Shown in pieces: positions 32,898-41,596 of a DNA stretch of 64,000 bases. This stretch comes from Blastococcus capsensis (lineage in GTDB: Bacteria; Actinomycetota; Actinomycetes; Mycobacteriales; Geodermatophilaceae), in NCBI RefSeq assembly GCF_030165005.1, contig NZ_JASNNW010000011.1:62001-126000 (forward strand), given 5' to 3'. The notes beneath the pieces are model-generated. The model saw only the letters and a list, made by a program, of their open reading frames with translations, was not told where the DNA came from and did not search any database. A program made the translations under genes and the position numbers. Numbering within the stretch: position 1 is the first letter of the stretch; each line of letters starts with the position of its first letter.

Positions 32898-35800
32898 TCA
32901 GAGGGTGTACTGGATGTGCAGCACGGGGGCCTTCGCCGCAGCACCGTTGTAGGACTCCGCCGTCCGCGTCCCGGTGCCGCTGAGGACGAGCCCCAGCGCA
33001 TTGCCGTTCGTCCACCCAGCTCGGGAGACGATCTCCTGGACCACCGACGACAGGTCCGGCGTCCGCTGCTCCGGACCGCGCAGGCCCCGGTCCGTCCAGT
33101 CCGGCGCGTTCCAGACCACGGTGGCACCCGTCAGCTGCCGGGACGAGATGTCGCCGTCCGTCGAGCTGAAGGACAGCGCGCTGTCCGCGGCCTGCCCGGC
33201 GACCGACAGGCTCGCCGCACCCGTGCTCGCCTCGTCGACCGTGAACTGCACGTAGGCGTTGGTGATCGTCGCGCCCGCCGGCAGGTCGACCCCGGCGAAC
33301 CGCAACCCGACGAGGTTCGCCGACGATCCGTCCTGGCCCAGCTCGAGGTCGCCGCTGACGGTCCCGGCGTCGCCGTCCGGCCGCTCCTCGCCGTCGTCGA
33401 CGCCGTTCTGCACCGGCACGCTGAGCGTGAGGACCTCACCACCGGTGCCACCGCCACCGGTGTCGCCACCACCGTCGCCGGTTCCGGCACCACCGAACTC
33501 GACGTGCAGGACCGGCGCCTTGGCGGCGCCGCCCTCGTACGCCTCCGCGGTGCGCGTCCCGGTGCCCGTGACGACCAGGACCAGCGCATTGCCGCTCACC
33601 CAGCCGTCGCGGGACACGATCTCCTGGACCACCGACGTCAGGTCCGGCGTCCGCTGCTCGGGACCGCGCAGGCCCCGGTCCGACCAGGCCGCCGGCTCCC
33701 AGCCCACGGTCGCCGCCGTCCTCGGGCGGGACGAGATGTCCCCGCCCGCCGACGTGAAGGACAGCGGGTCGTCCGCGGCCTGTCCGGCGATGGTGAGGCT
33801 GGCCGCCCCGGTGTCCACCTCGTCGGCCTGGAACTGCACGTACGCGTTGGTCACGGTCGCCCCCTGGGGCACCGCCACGCCGGCGAACCGCACCCCGACG
33901 GTCTGCTGCCGGGAACCGTCCTGGACCAGCTCCAGGTCGCTGCTGCCGACCGCGGTGTTGCTGGGGGACCGCTCCTCCGCGTCGTCCACTCCGGCCTGCA
34001 CCGGCACGTCCACCACACCCTCGGGCTCCGGGGCGGGCTCCGGCTCGGTCACGGTCTCCGCCGCCACCGCGACGGTCACGTCATCAGTGGACTCCAGGGA
34101 GCCGTCGGACCCGGTGAGCCGCAGCACGTAGTCCCCGGGCTGGTCGAAGGTCGCGGTCGTGGACGCCGCGGCCCGGTCGGCGAAGGTCGTGGTGCCCGGC
34201 CCGCTGAGCTGGGTCCAGGCCGCCGTCACCGTCGAGCCGGCGGGCTGGCCGTCGTCGGTCACCGAGCCCGCCAGCGTGGCCGCATCCGGCTGCGTCACCG
34301 CGAGGTCGGGACCGGCGGACACGGTCGGCGCGGCGTTGGTCGGCGCCTCCTGCCCAGGCGTGGGCCCGTACTCGACGTGCAGCACCGGGGACCGGCCGAA
34401 GCCGGCCTCGAACGCGTCGGCGGTGCGGGTACCCGAGCCGGTGACCACGAGCGCGAGCGCGTTGCCGCTCGTCCACCCCGGGCGGGACACGATCTCCTGC
34501 AGCACGGACGAGAGGTCCGGGGTCTGCTGGTCGACGCCGCGGTCACCGGGCGTCCAGGCCGGCGGCTGCCACGCGACGGTGGCCGCCGTCCGCTCGGGGG
34601 CGGAGACACTGCCCGCTGCCTCGGTGAAGGTCGCGGGGTCGTCGGCTGCCTGGGCCGCGACCGTCAGGCTCGTCGGCCCGTTCGGCTGGTCCGCGAGATC
34701 GGGGTCGGCCCCGAACTGCACGTAGGCGTTGGTGATGGTCGTGCCCTGCGGCACGGCGACCCCGGTGAAGCGCAGTCCGACCTTCTGCAGCGCCGTGCCG
34801 TCCTCGACCAGTTCGAGGTCGGTACCGCCGAGGATGGTGCGGTTGGAGCGCTCCTCCGCGTCGTCCGAGCTCGCCTGGATCGGCAGGTCCAGCACGCCGG
34901 ACCCGTCGCCGTCGCGCACCACGACGGTCACCTCGTCGGTGGCGAGGAGGGCACCGTCGTCGGCGGTCAGCCGGAGCACGTAGTTGCCGGCCGCCGAGAA
35001 GGTCGCGGTCGTCTGCATCGCGTTCGCGTCCGTGAAGACGACGTCCCCCTGGCCGCTCACCTCCGACCACGTCACCGCCACCGCGCCGGGCGGGTTGGGC
35101 AGACCGTCATCGGTCACCGAGCCGGTCAGCTGGGCGGCGTCCGACACGAGCACCGTTGCGTCGGCGCCCGCGTCCGCCGTCGGCGGGCTGTTCGGCGGCG
35201 CCTCCTCCAGCGGCGGGAGGGCCACCGCCAGCTCGTAGAGCCGGCCGTCGTTCTCGTCGGGGTTGAAGTTGTTGTCGACGCCGCGGTCGACGATGTAGAG
35301 GTGCTCCGCTCCGGAGCCGTCGCTCGCCGGCGCGAACGTCATGCCCGCCGCGCTCTTCGGCAGGTCCACCGGGATGTTGATGACGTTGAGCAGAGCACCC
35401 TGCCGATTGAGCTCGTAGATCTTCTTGGTCCCGCTGTCGAGCACGAGAAGCGTTCCGCGGCTCGGGTGGATCTCGATCCCCTCGGGATCCCCGGCACCGT
35501 GTCGCTCGACGTCGAAGGACGTCACGGTGTCGTCGCCCTCCGGCGCCACCCCGTCGAACACGCCGTTCGGTCCGGGCCCGTACTCGTAGACCTCCTGGGA
35601 GAGCCCGTCGACGACGAAGAGGTGGCCGTCGCCGGTGGCCTCCAGGTCCAGGGCGACGCCCTCGGCGTCGCCGTTCTTGTCCGTGCCCGTGGTCCCCGTC
35701 ATCCCCTGCGTGGAGAAGGAGGTGACCTCCCCGTCGTCGGCCGTGCCGTGGACGCCGTCCGGGCCGGGCGGGACCTCGAAGATGAGGTCGGCGTCGTCGT

Positions 35801-36176
35801 CGGAGACGAAGAGGTGGCCGTCGCTGGGCCGGAAGGCTGCGCCGACCGGCTCGTCGGACCAGGGCAGGCTGGTGCCGCCGACGAGGGCGGGGTCCTGCGT
35901 GCCGTCCAGGCTCGCGACGAACAGGTTGACCCCCTGGTACAGCGGCGTCTCCTCGACCTCGCCGTCGGTGATGATCAGCCGGTTGTGGATCGAGTCGTAC
36001 GCGATGCCGGACGGGTCGGGGCTGGGCACTCCCCACGCGTCCGAGGCGGTCGAGTGCTCGGCCACGAGGACGGCGTCCACCGACGCCGCCTGGGCCACGG
36101 AGCCGGGGAGCGCCGCTGCGACTCCGCCTACGAGAACCGTCACGAGAGCAGGGCGGAACAGGCCGGATAACGTCAA
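32898..36176 (-). CDS. Secreted beta-propeller-like protein with two PKD-like and three beta-sandwich modules
   Basis: 1092 residues from TTG 36176 (AAGGTG before it). Signal peptide about 1-30. A more diverged N-terminal propeller (GIAYDSIHNRLIITDGEVEE, then DPEGIEIHPSRGTLLVLD) is followed by PKD, module (DDAEERSNRTILGGTDLEL), PKD, module (VDDAEERSPSNTAVGSSDLEL), a Gly-rich linker, and a third module (VDDGEERPDGDAGTVSGDLEL) ending VLHIQYTL. It is the largest of three paralogues. Modules within the gene are about as similar to each other as to those of the neighbours, so expansion seems to occur module by module. Probably extracellular, ligand unknown. Confidence 0.82.
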   Translation of the reverse strand: MTLSGLFRPALVTVLVGGVAAALPGSVAQAASVDAVLVAEHSTASDAWGVPSPDPSGIAYDSIHNRLIITDGEVEETPLYQGVNLFVASLDGTQDPALVGGTSLPWSDEPVGAAFRPSDGHLFVSDDDADLIFEVPPGPDGVHGTADDGEVTSFSTQGMTGTTGTDKNGDAEGVALDLEATGDGHLFVVDGLSQEVYEYGPGPNGVFDGVAPEGDDTVTSFDVERHGAGDPEGIEIHPSRGTLLVLDSGTKKIYELNRQGALLNVINIPVDLPKSAAGMTFAPASDGSGAEHLYIVDRGVDNNFNPDENDGRLYELAVALPPLEEAPPNSPPTADAGADATVLVSDAAQLTGSVTDDGLPNPPGAVAVTWSEVSGQGDVVFTDANAMQTTATFSAAGNYVLRLTADDGALLATDEVTVVVRDGDGSGVLDLPIQASSDDAEERSNRTILGGTDLELVEDGTALQKVGLRFTGVAVPQGTTITNAYVQFGADPDLADQPNGPTSLTVAAQAADDPATFTEAAGSVSAPERTAATVAWQPPAWTPGDRGVDQQTPDLSSVLQEIVSRPGWTSGNALALVVTGSGTRTADAFEAGFGRSPVLHVEYGPTPGQEAPTNAAPTVSAGPDLAVTQPDAATLAGSVTDDGQPAGSTVTAAWTQLSGPGTTTFADRAAASTTATFDQPGDYVLRLTGSDGSLESTDDVTVAVAAETVTEPEPAPEPEGVVDVPVQAGVDDAEERSPSNTAVGSSDLELVQDGSRQQTVGVRFAGVAVPQGATVTNAYVQFQADEVDTGAASLTIAGQAADDPLSFTSAGGDISSRPRTAATVGWEPAAWSDRGLRGPEQRTPDLTSVVQEIVSRDGWVSGNALVLVVTGTGTRTAEAYEGGAAKAPVLHVEFGGAGTGDGGGDTGGGGTGGEVLTLSVPVQNGVDDGEERPDGDAGTVSGDLELGQDGSSANLVGLRFAGVDLPAGATITNAYVQFTVDEASTGAASLSVAGQAADSALSFSSTDGDISSRQLTGATVVWNAPDWTDRGLRGPEQRTPDLSSVVQEIVSRAGWTNGNALGLVLSGTGTRTAESYNGAAAKAPVLHIQYTL

Positions 36177-36237
36177 GGAAACACCTTCGATCGGGCGGAC
36201 AGGCTCGCTCAGGGTCACGACCGAGCGGCCTCGAGTC

Positions 36238-36256
36238 AACCCATCATGGGTTTTTT
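36238..36256 (+). terminator. Small stem with T6 tract upstream of the GT4 gene
   Basis: AACCCA (36238-36243) and TGGGTT (36247-36252) form a stem with a TCA loop followed by T residues to 36256, the layout of an intrinsic terminator on the plus strand. No plus-strand gene is seen before it. It may end a leader or antisense RNA in the 359-bp divergent gap 36177-36535, which otherwise holds no gene. Confidence 0.35.
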
Positions 36257-36535
36257 CCCGCCGTCACAGGCCGCTTGCTCACCCTGCGTAGTGGGCAACG
36301 TGCGTGACGCGCGCACCACGCCGGAATGCTTTCCGCCCTGAGACGTAGCGCACACGGCAGCTTCCCGCGCCGGGCAGCTGTCACCCGCTCGGGCCAGTCG
36401 TGGCTGCGCGACCGACGTCCACCGGTCGCCGTCCCGCAGAATGGGCCGCCGTACGACGCAACGGACGGCGGATCCTCGCCGTCGGTCTCCGCACCGAGCA
36501 GACGGGGCACCACCGTCCCGCAGGAAGGCACACCC

Positions 36536-37723
36536 GTGGACCAGGCAGCACCCGTATCCGGCGAGGACGGCGCGGCGCCGCGAATCCTGCACGTGGTCAC
36601 GCGGTACCAGCGCGGCGGATCCGAACGCCGGGTGCAGGACATCGTCCGGGCGCTGCCGGAGGCACGGCACGAGTTGCTCGTCGGTGCCGACTCCGACGTC
36701 GATCTCGCACTCCGACAGACGGGCGCCGACGGGGTCGAGACGCTGCCCCACCTGGTGCGCCAGGTGTCGCCGCTGGACGACGTCCGGGCGCTCGTCACGC
36801 TGTGGCGCCGGCTGCGCAGCGGCCGGTACGCGGCCGTCGTCACCCACCAGTCCAAGGCGGGCGTGCTCGCCCGCGCGGCCGCGGCCGCGGCAGGCCGGCC
36901 GTCCGTCCACTCGCTGTCCATGGCCAGCTTCGGCCCCGGGTACGGCCGGCTCGAGAACACCCTCTTCACCCGGATCGAGCGCCTGCTCGGCAGACGGACC
37001 GCCGCCTTCTGCGTGGTCGGCGACGATCTGGCGCAGCGCTTCGCGGCCCTGGGCGTCCCTGCCGGCCGGCTGCACACGGTGCGATCGGGCGTGCCCCTGC
37101 CCGAGAGCCTCCGCCCCCGGCAGGAGGCGCGGGCGCTGCTCGACCAGCGCCACGGCACGGTGCCCGGCAGACCGCTGATCTGCTACGTCGGCAGCCTGGA
37201 GCCCCGGAAGAACCCACTGCTGCTGGCCCGGTTGCTGCGCCGGCTGCACGACGACCTGGCCGACCCGCCGGACCTGCTCGTACTCGGCGATGGGCCGCAG
37301 CGGCAGCCGCTGCTCGACGAGCTCCGGCAACTCGGCCTGGAGGAGCACGCCGTTCTCACCGGTCACCTGACCGACCCGGGGCAGGTGCACGACGCCATCC
37401 GCGGCGCGGACGCCGTCGTCCTGCTCAGCGAGGCGGAGGGGCTGCCGCAGGTGCTCGTGCAGGCGGCGGCCTGCGGCACGCCGTTCGTGGCCTTCGACGT
37501 CGAAGGCGTGCGCGAGCTCGTCTCCCTCGGCGCGGCAGGCGTCGCCGTGCCACTCGGCCGCTTGGACGAGGTCGCCGAGGCCCTGGCCGAGGTGTTGGCC
37601 GGCGGCGCCGCCGAGGAACCGTCCGCGGACCTGTCCAGCTGGTCGGCGCACGCGATCACCAGCGGCTACCGGGACGTCCTCCAGCGGGTGCTCGTCACGG
37701 CCGGCGGCCGGCGCCGCGGCTGA
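36536..37723 (+). CDS. Family 4 glycosyltransferase
   Basis: 395 residues with the GT-B plan. The N-terminal Rossmann half begins ILHVVTRYQRGGSERRV. The C-terminal half has YVGSLEPRKNPLLL and the donor-site region GADAVVLLSEAEGLPQVLVQAAACGTP. The E-x7-E pattern of GT4 enzymes is represented by EAEGLPQVLVQA, whose second acidic residue is replaced by Gln. Start: GTG 36536 after CAGGAAGG; the open frame extends upstream without a ribosome-binding site. It likely adds one sugar to the lipid-linked repeat unit. It is the only ordinary glycosyltransferase in the cluster within this window. Confidence 0.88.
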   Translation: MDQAAPVSGEDGAAPRILHVVTRYQRGGSERRVQDIVRALPEARHELLVGADSDVDLALRQTGADGVETLPHLVRQVSPLDDVRALVTLWRRLRSGRYAAVVTHQSKAGVLARAAAAAAGRPSVHSLSMASFGPGYGRLENTLFTRIERLLGRRTAAFCVVGDDLAQRFAALGVPAGRLHTVRSGVPLPESLRPRQEARALLDQRHGTVPGRPLICYVGSLEPRKNPLLLARLLRRLHDDLADPPDLLVLGDGPQRQPLLDELRQLGLEEHAVLTGHLTDPGQVHDAIRGADAVVLLSEAEGLPQVLVQAAACGTPFVAFDVEGVRELVSLGAAGVAVPLGRLDEVAEALAEVLAGGAAEEPSADLSSWSAHAITSGYRDVLQRVLVTAGGRRRG

Positions 37724-37764
37724 TCCCTTCCGGTCGCCGGACGTGCACGGCGACCGGAAGGGAT
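37723..37764. terminator. Bidirectional terminator between GT4 and sulfotransferase genes
   Basis: ATCCCTTCCGGTCGCC (37723-37738) pairs perfectly with GGCGACCGGAAGGGAT (37749-37764), and one more G-C pair can extend the stem. It starts on the last base of the GT4 stop codon and lies between convergent genes, so it can stop transcription from both sides. Confidence 0.85.
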
Positions 37765-37790
37765 GTGAGCGCGGCGAGGGCGATGGCCGC

Positions 37791-38687
37791 TCAGCCGATG
37801 CCCCACCCGTCGAAGCCCGGGGACATGTACGGGCGCAGCCGCGCGACATCGTCCCGCAGCAGCTCGGCGAGCCGGGCCCGCAGCTCCGGCGTGATCACCG
37901 TGTCCGCGGACGCCGTGCCCGACGCGGCCGAGCCGGCCCCCGATGATGCTGCGCGGCGCTCCAACATCGAGTCCACGACCTCCTTGGCGCGCTTGGCCTG
38001 GGGCACGTGCCGCTTGAGGAAGCGGCGGGCCGACCAGACGATCGGCGGGTAGGACCGGCGCTGCGAGGTCTTGTAGAACTCCGTCTCGAGAGCCGGCGGG
38101 CTCAGCGACGGGTCGACGCCCAGGAACTCGTAGACCTCCCGGACCGTCACCGCGCGGTCGTGGCGGAGGCCTTCGGAGGTGACCACGAGCAGCTGCTCGC
38201 GCGGGAAGTGGGCCGCGTACCGCTCGAGCTGCATCGCGTACTGGCTGTAGGCCAGGTAGATCGGGTTCTCCAGCAGCGCGATCTCCGGCGGCGCGGTCTC
38301 GGCGCCCAGTGCCACCCGGTGCTCGTAGTGCGAGCGCATCCGCACGATGGGGTCGCGGACGAGGTAGACCAGCCGCACGTCGGGCAGCGCAGCGGCGATC
38401 CGCTCGGGGACGCCGTCGTACTGCGGGTACTTCGTGTACAGGGTCGAGGCCTCGCCACGGGCGACGGCGTCACCGGCGCCGTGGAACTGCTGCCGGTACC
38501 AGTCCATCCCGCGCGACCAGTTGCCGCCCTCCGCGAAGAAGTCCAGCTCCTTGATCTTCGGCATGAAGATCTGCTCGTGGTTGCGCAGGTAGTGGTAGAG
38601 GCTGGTGGTGCCTGCCTTCATCGCACCGATGACGATGAACGTCGGCAGGTCCCGCGGAGTCACGTCCGCCGCGTCGCCGGGCCTCAT
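37791..38687 (-). CDS. PAPS-dependent sulfotransferase
   Basis: 298 residues with both PAPS-binding signatures: the 5'-phosphosulfate loop FIVIGAMKAGTTSLYHYL near the N-terminus and the 3'-phosphate site RLVYLVRDPIVRMRSHY (about 105-120). It resembles heparan-sulfate-type and bacterial glycan sulfotransferases, which act on carbohydrate hydroxyl or amino groups. The ATG overlaps the flippase stop (ATGA). This, together with cysQ-cysD-cysN 10 kb away, argues for a sulfated surface glycan. The acceptor is unknown. Confidence 0.88.
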   Translation of the reverse strand: MRPGDAADVTPRDLPTFIVIGAMKAGTTSLYHYLRNHEQIFMPKIKELDFFAEGGNWSRGMDWYRQQFHGAGDAVARGEASTLYTKYPQYDGVPERIAAALPDVRLVYLVRDPIVRMRSHYEHRVALGAETAPPEIALLENPIYLAYSQYAMQLERYAAHFPREQLLVVTSEGLRHDRAVTVREVYEFLGVDPSLSPPALETEFYKTSQRRSYPPIVWSARRFLKRHVPQAKRAKEVVDSMLERRAASSGAGSAASGTASADTVITPELRARLAELLRDDVARLRPYMSPGFDGWGIG

Positions 38688-40165
38688 CGGGCCGGCCGCA
38701 CGAGCGCTGCGAGCACCCGGGCCGGACGGCGCCGGTCACCGGACGCCTTGACCAGAGCGACGGCGGCCACCGCCAGGGCGTAGGCGACGATGCCGGCCGC
38801 CGCGGAGACCAGCACGTGCTGCTCCCGGGTCAGGAGGATCACCGCAGCCATCGGCAGGGTTCCCACCACGGGCCAGAGCTGGGAACGCAGCAGCTCCGAG
38901 CGGCCGGCGGCCCGGCGGAGGAGGACGGCGTAGGCGACGAGGAGCCCCGTCTCGCAGATCACTGTGGTCATGGCAGCTCCAAGGTAGGAGAAACGGGGGA
39001 TGAAGTAGAGGTTGAGCGCGACGTTGAGCCCGGCCGCCACGGCCACCGCGATGGTCCGGGGGGTCTGGTTGTCGGTGGCGGCGAGGGAGAGGCTGAAGGT
39101 GTTGCCGAGCATCCGTACCGGAATCACGGTCACGAGCAGCTGGTAGGTCAGCACGGCGGGCAGGAACTCGGGCCCGTACAGGAAGTCGATCGTCCGGGGC
39201 GCGAGCAGCAGAGAGGCCGCGGCGATCGGGATGCCGATGAAGGCGATCGCCCGCAGGGAGACGTCCCGTAGCCGGCGGAACCCGTCCTTGTCGCCCGGCC
39301 AGGCCCGGCCCATGCGCGGGTAGAGCGCGCGATTGATGCTGCGGGCGAGGACGTTGAAGTACAGGACCAGGTTCGTCGCCGCCTGGTACAGGCCGACCGC
39401 CACCGGCCCCTTGAACACCCCGAGCATCACCGCGTCGAACCGCGCGTAGGTCAGCGTCAGGGTGTCGCTGATCGCGAAGGGGGTGCACTGCCGGACCATC
39501 GGCCGCAGGCCACCGCGCGCCACGCGGGGCAGCGGCAGGCCACCCAGGTGGCGCCCGACCAGGAGCCAGCCGACCAGGGCACCCACCGCGCGGGAGCCGG
39601 CGAAGACGCCTAGAACCCACAGCGGGCCGCCCCCCAGCGCAAGGGCGGCGGCGGCGCCGGCGAGGTAGGCCGTCTCCTGCAGCCCGGTGATCTTGGCTTC
39701 GACGTCCATTCGCTCCCAGGCCCAGAAGGCAGCGAACTGGACCCGTGCGATCCCGTCCAACGTCATTCCGGCCGCCGCGATCGCGATCGAGACGACGATG
39801 GTCCCGCTGGTCCCCACCGCCCATGCCCCGGCCGGCAGGAGGACGGCGAACGCCCCGCCGAACAGGACCGCGAGCAGGGTGCCGGCCTCGACCCAGCGCC
39901 GCCCGTCCTCGGCCCGGCGGGCGACCTCCCGGGCCAGCAGGCTCGGCACCCCGTAGTAGAACGGCAGCAGGGACGTCAGCGTGAGCGCGAACTGGACGAC
40001 ACCCAGGGCCCGCGGGCCACCGGCGCGGGCGAGCAGGACGACGACGCCCACCCCGGCGACCGCGCGGAAGACGAAACTGAGCAGCTGCCACTGCGAGTTC
40101 GAGACGACACCCTTCGCCGCGGGGCGGCTGTTCCTGGGCCCGTCGTCCAGCAGCTCAGCGGACAC
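38684..40165 (-). CDS. Polysaccharide flippase (Wzx/MATE-like)
   Basis: 493 residues with about 13-14 membrane helices and the layout of oligosaccharide flippases of the MOP superfamily: an early segment SFVFRAVAGVGVVVLLARAGG and a middle part with YQAATNLVLYFNVLARSINRALYPRMGRA. It should flip the undecaprenyl-linked repeat unit across the membrane. It overlaps the O-antigen ligase-like gene by about 11 bp and the sulfotransferase by 4 bp. Confidence 0.87.
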   Translation of the reverse strand: MSAELLDDGPRNSRPAAKGVVSNSQWQLLSFVFRAVAGVGVVVLLARAGGPRALGVVQFALTLTSLLPFYYGVPSLLAREVARRAEDGRRWVEAGTLLAVLFGGAFAVLLPAGAWAVGTSGTIVVSIAIAAAGMTLDGIARVQFAAFWAWERMDVEAKITGLQETAYLAGAAAALALGGGPLWVLGVFAGSRAVGALVGWLLVGRHLGGLPLPRVARGGLRPMVRQCTPFAISDTLTLTYARFDAVMLGVFKGPVAVGLYQAATNLVLYFNVLARSINRALYPRMGRAWPGDKDGFRRLRDVSLRAIAFIGIPIAAASLLLAPRTIDFLYGPEFLPAVLTYQLLVTVIPVRMLGNTFSLSLAATDNQTPRTIAVAVAAGLNVALNLYFIPRFSYLGAAMTTVICETGLLVAYAVLLRRAAGRSELLRSQLWPVVGTLPMAAVILLTREQHVLVSAAAGIVAYALAVAAVALVKASGDRRRPARVLAALVRPAR

Positions 40166-41591
40166 GCCGCTGGACCCGGACCAGCTCTGCGCCGGCCGGC
40201 GTGGTCGTCGCCGCGTCCCCGGCCGGGCCGGGGTCCGACCGGGACCGCGCCAGCAGGTGGACGGCGGCCAAGAGCGCGAACAGGGTCCACAGCCACCGGT
40301 AGTGCAGCACCTCGTGCGTCACCGCGGTGAGCGCGAAGGCAGCACAGGCCCCGACCAGCGCCGCGGGGACCGGAACGGCGGCCGCCACGGCCCGAGGCAG
40401 GGGCCGGCGGGTGATCCGTACGGCACGGGCGCCGACCGCGCCGATCAGCCCCATGAGCGCCAGCACGCCCAGCGGCCCCCGCTCGACGAGGGTGGCCAGG
40501 TAGTCGTTGTGCGCTTCCTTGACCGTCGTGGCAGCCGCGTCGCCCAGCGCGGCACGGGTGTTGGCCGGGCCGATGCCGAGGAGGTGCCCCTGCTGGAACA
40601 GCTCGAACTGCGACTGGAAGAGGTTGGTCCGTGCCTCCGCGCTCCGGGCGCCGCGCCCCACCGAGTAGCGGAGCAGAGGGTTGTCGCTCTGCTGCGCAGC
40701 CGTGATCAGCGGCTGAGCCACCTCCACCCAGCCGATGCCGAGGACGGCGATCACCATGGCGACGACCGCCGTCGCGGTGACGATCCCCCGGCGCGCGCGG
40801 AGGTGGAGGAACAGCGCGACGACGCTGCCACCGATGAGCGAGAGCAGGGCGGCGTTGGAACCGCTGGAGAGCATCGCCAGGACGAGGAGCAGGCATGCGC
40901 CGACCCGCAGCCACCACCGGCGTGGGACGCCGGAGGCCACGACCACGAAGACGGAGATCATGAAGTAGTTGCCGGCCATGTTGGGGTGGTCGAACAGCAG
41001 CCGCGCCCTCGTACCGCCGTCCCCGGTGGCCCCCGAGACGGCCGTCGTCCCGGTGACGACGGCGGCGATGAGCAGCACCGCCCACGCCGTGGCCGACAGG
41101 GCCCACGTGCGCAGCACCACGCCGAGCGCGCGCGGCGTTCGGCACATCGTCGCCAGCGCTGCGGCCCAGACCAGGAGGAACACCTCCTGGATGCCCGCGA
41201 CCACCCCGCTGCCGGGGCCGGAACTCACCATGGCCGAGGCGAGGCCGACCACGATGAGCGCGGTCATCGGGATGACGTAGGGGATGCGCAGGGTCGCCTT
41301 GCTGCGCAGTGCCCAGAGGACGACGGCGAAGATGCCGAAGGCCATGAGCGCGTCGATCGGCGCCCCGTGCCCGGGTCCCTTCGGGGCGACCAGCGGGGTC
41401 AGGGCGACCGCGACCGCCACCGCGCCGAGCGCGAACCGGCCCGGCTCACCCGCGGACGCCGGGAGGCGCCGGCCCGCGCCGGACGACGCGGACGCGGAAC
41501 TGCCCGCGGCGTGCCGGGGCGCGGAACTGCTCGCGGCGTGCCGGGGCGCACCGGACAGCAGGCCAGAGGCCCCCGATCGCTGGTCCATCAT
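40155..41591 (-). CDS. O-antigen ligase / Wzy-type polymerase family membrane protein
   Basis: 478 residues with about 11 TM helices and the Wzy_C-type loop seen in O-antigen ligases and polymerases: ARLLFDHPNMAGNYFMISV before the loop and LLGIGPANTRAALGD with AHNDYLATLVERG after it. The N-terminal 50 residues are low-complexity Ala/Ser/Gly. The likely role is polymerising or transferring the lipid-linked glycan outside the membrane. It starts with ATGATG only five bases after the stop of the Wzz-like gene and has no clear ribosome-binding site, so translational coupling is likely. Confidence 0.87.
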   Translation of the reverse strand: MMDQRSGASGLLSGAPRHAASSSAPRHAAGSSASASSGAGRRLPASAGEPGRFALGAVAVAVALTPLVAPKGPGHGAPIDALMAFGIFAVVLWALRSKATLRIPYVIPMTALIVVGLASAMVSSGPGSGVVAGIQEVFLLVWAAALATMCRTPRALGVVLRTWALSATAWAVLLIAAVVTGTTAVSGATGDGGTRARLLFDHPNMAGNYFMISVFVVVASGVPRRWWLRVGACLLLVLAMLSSGSNAALLSLIGGSVVALFLHLRARRGIVTATAVVAMVIAVLGIGWVEVAQPLITAAQQSDNPLLRYSVGRGARSAEARTNLFQSQFELFQQGHLLGIGPANTRAALGDAAATTVKEAHNDYLATLVERGPLGVLALMGLIGAVGARAVRITRRPLPRAVAAAVPVPAALVGACAAFALTAVTHEVLHYRWLWTLFALLAAVHLLARSRSDPGPAGDAATTTPAGAELVRVQRRVR

Positions 41592-41596
41592 CGCCG

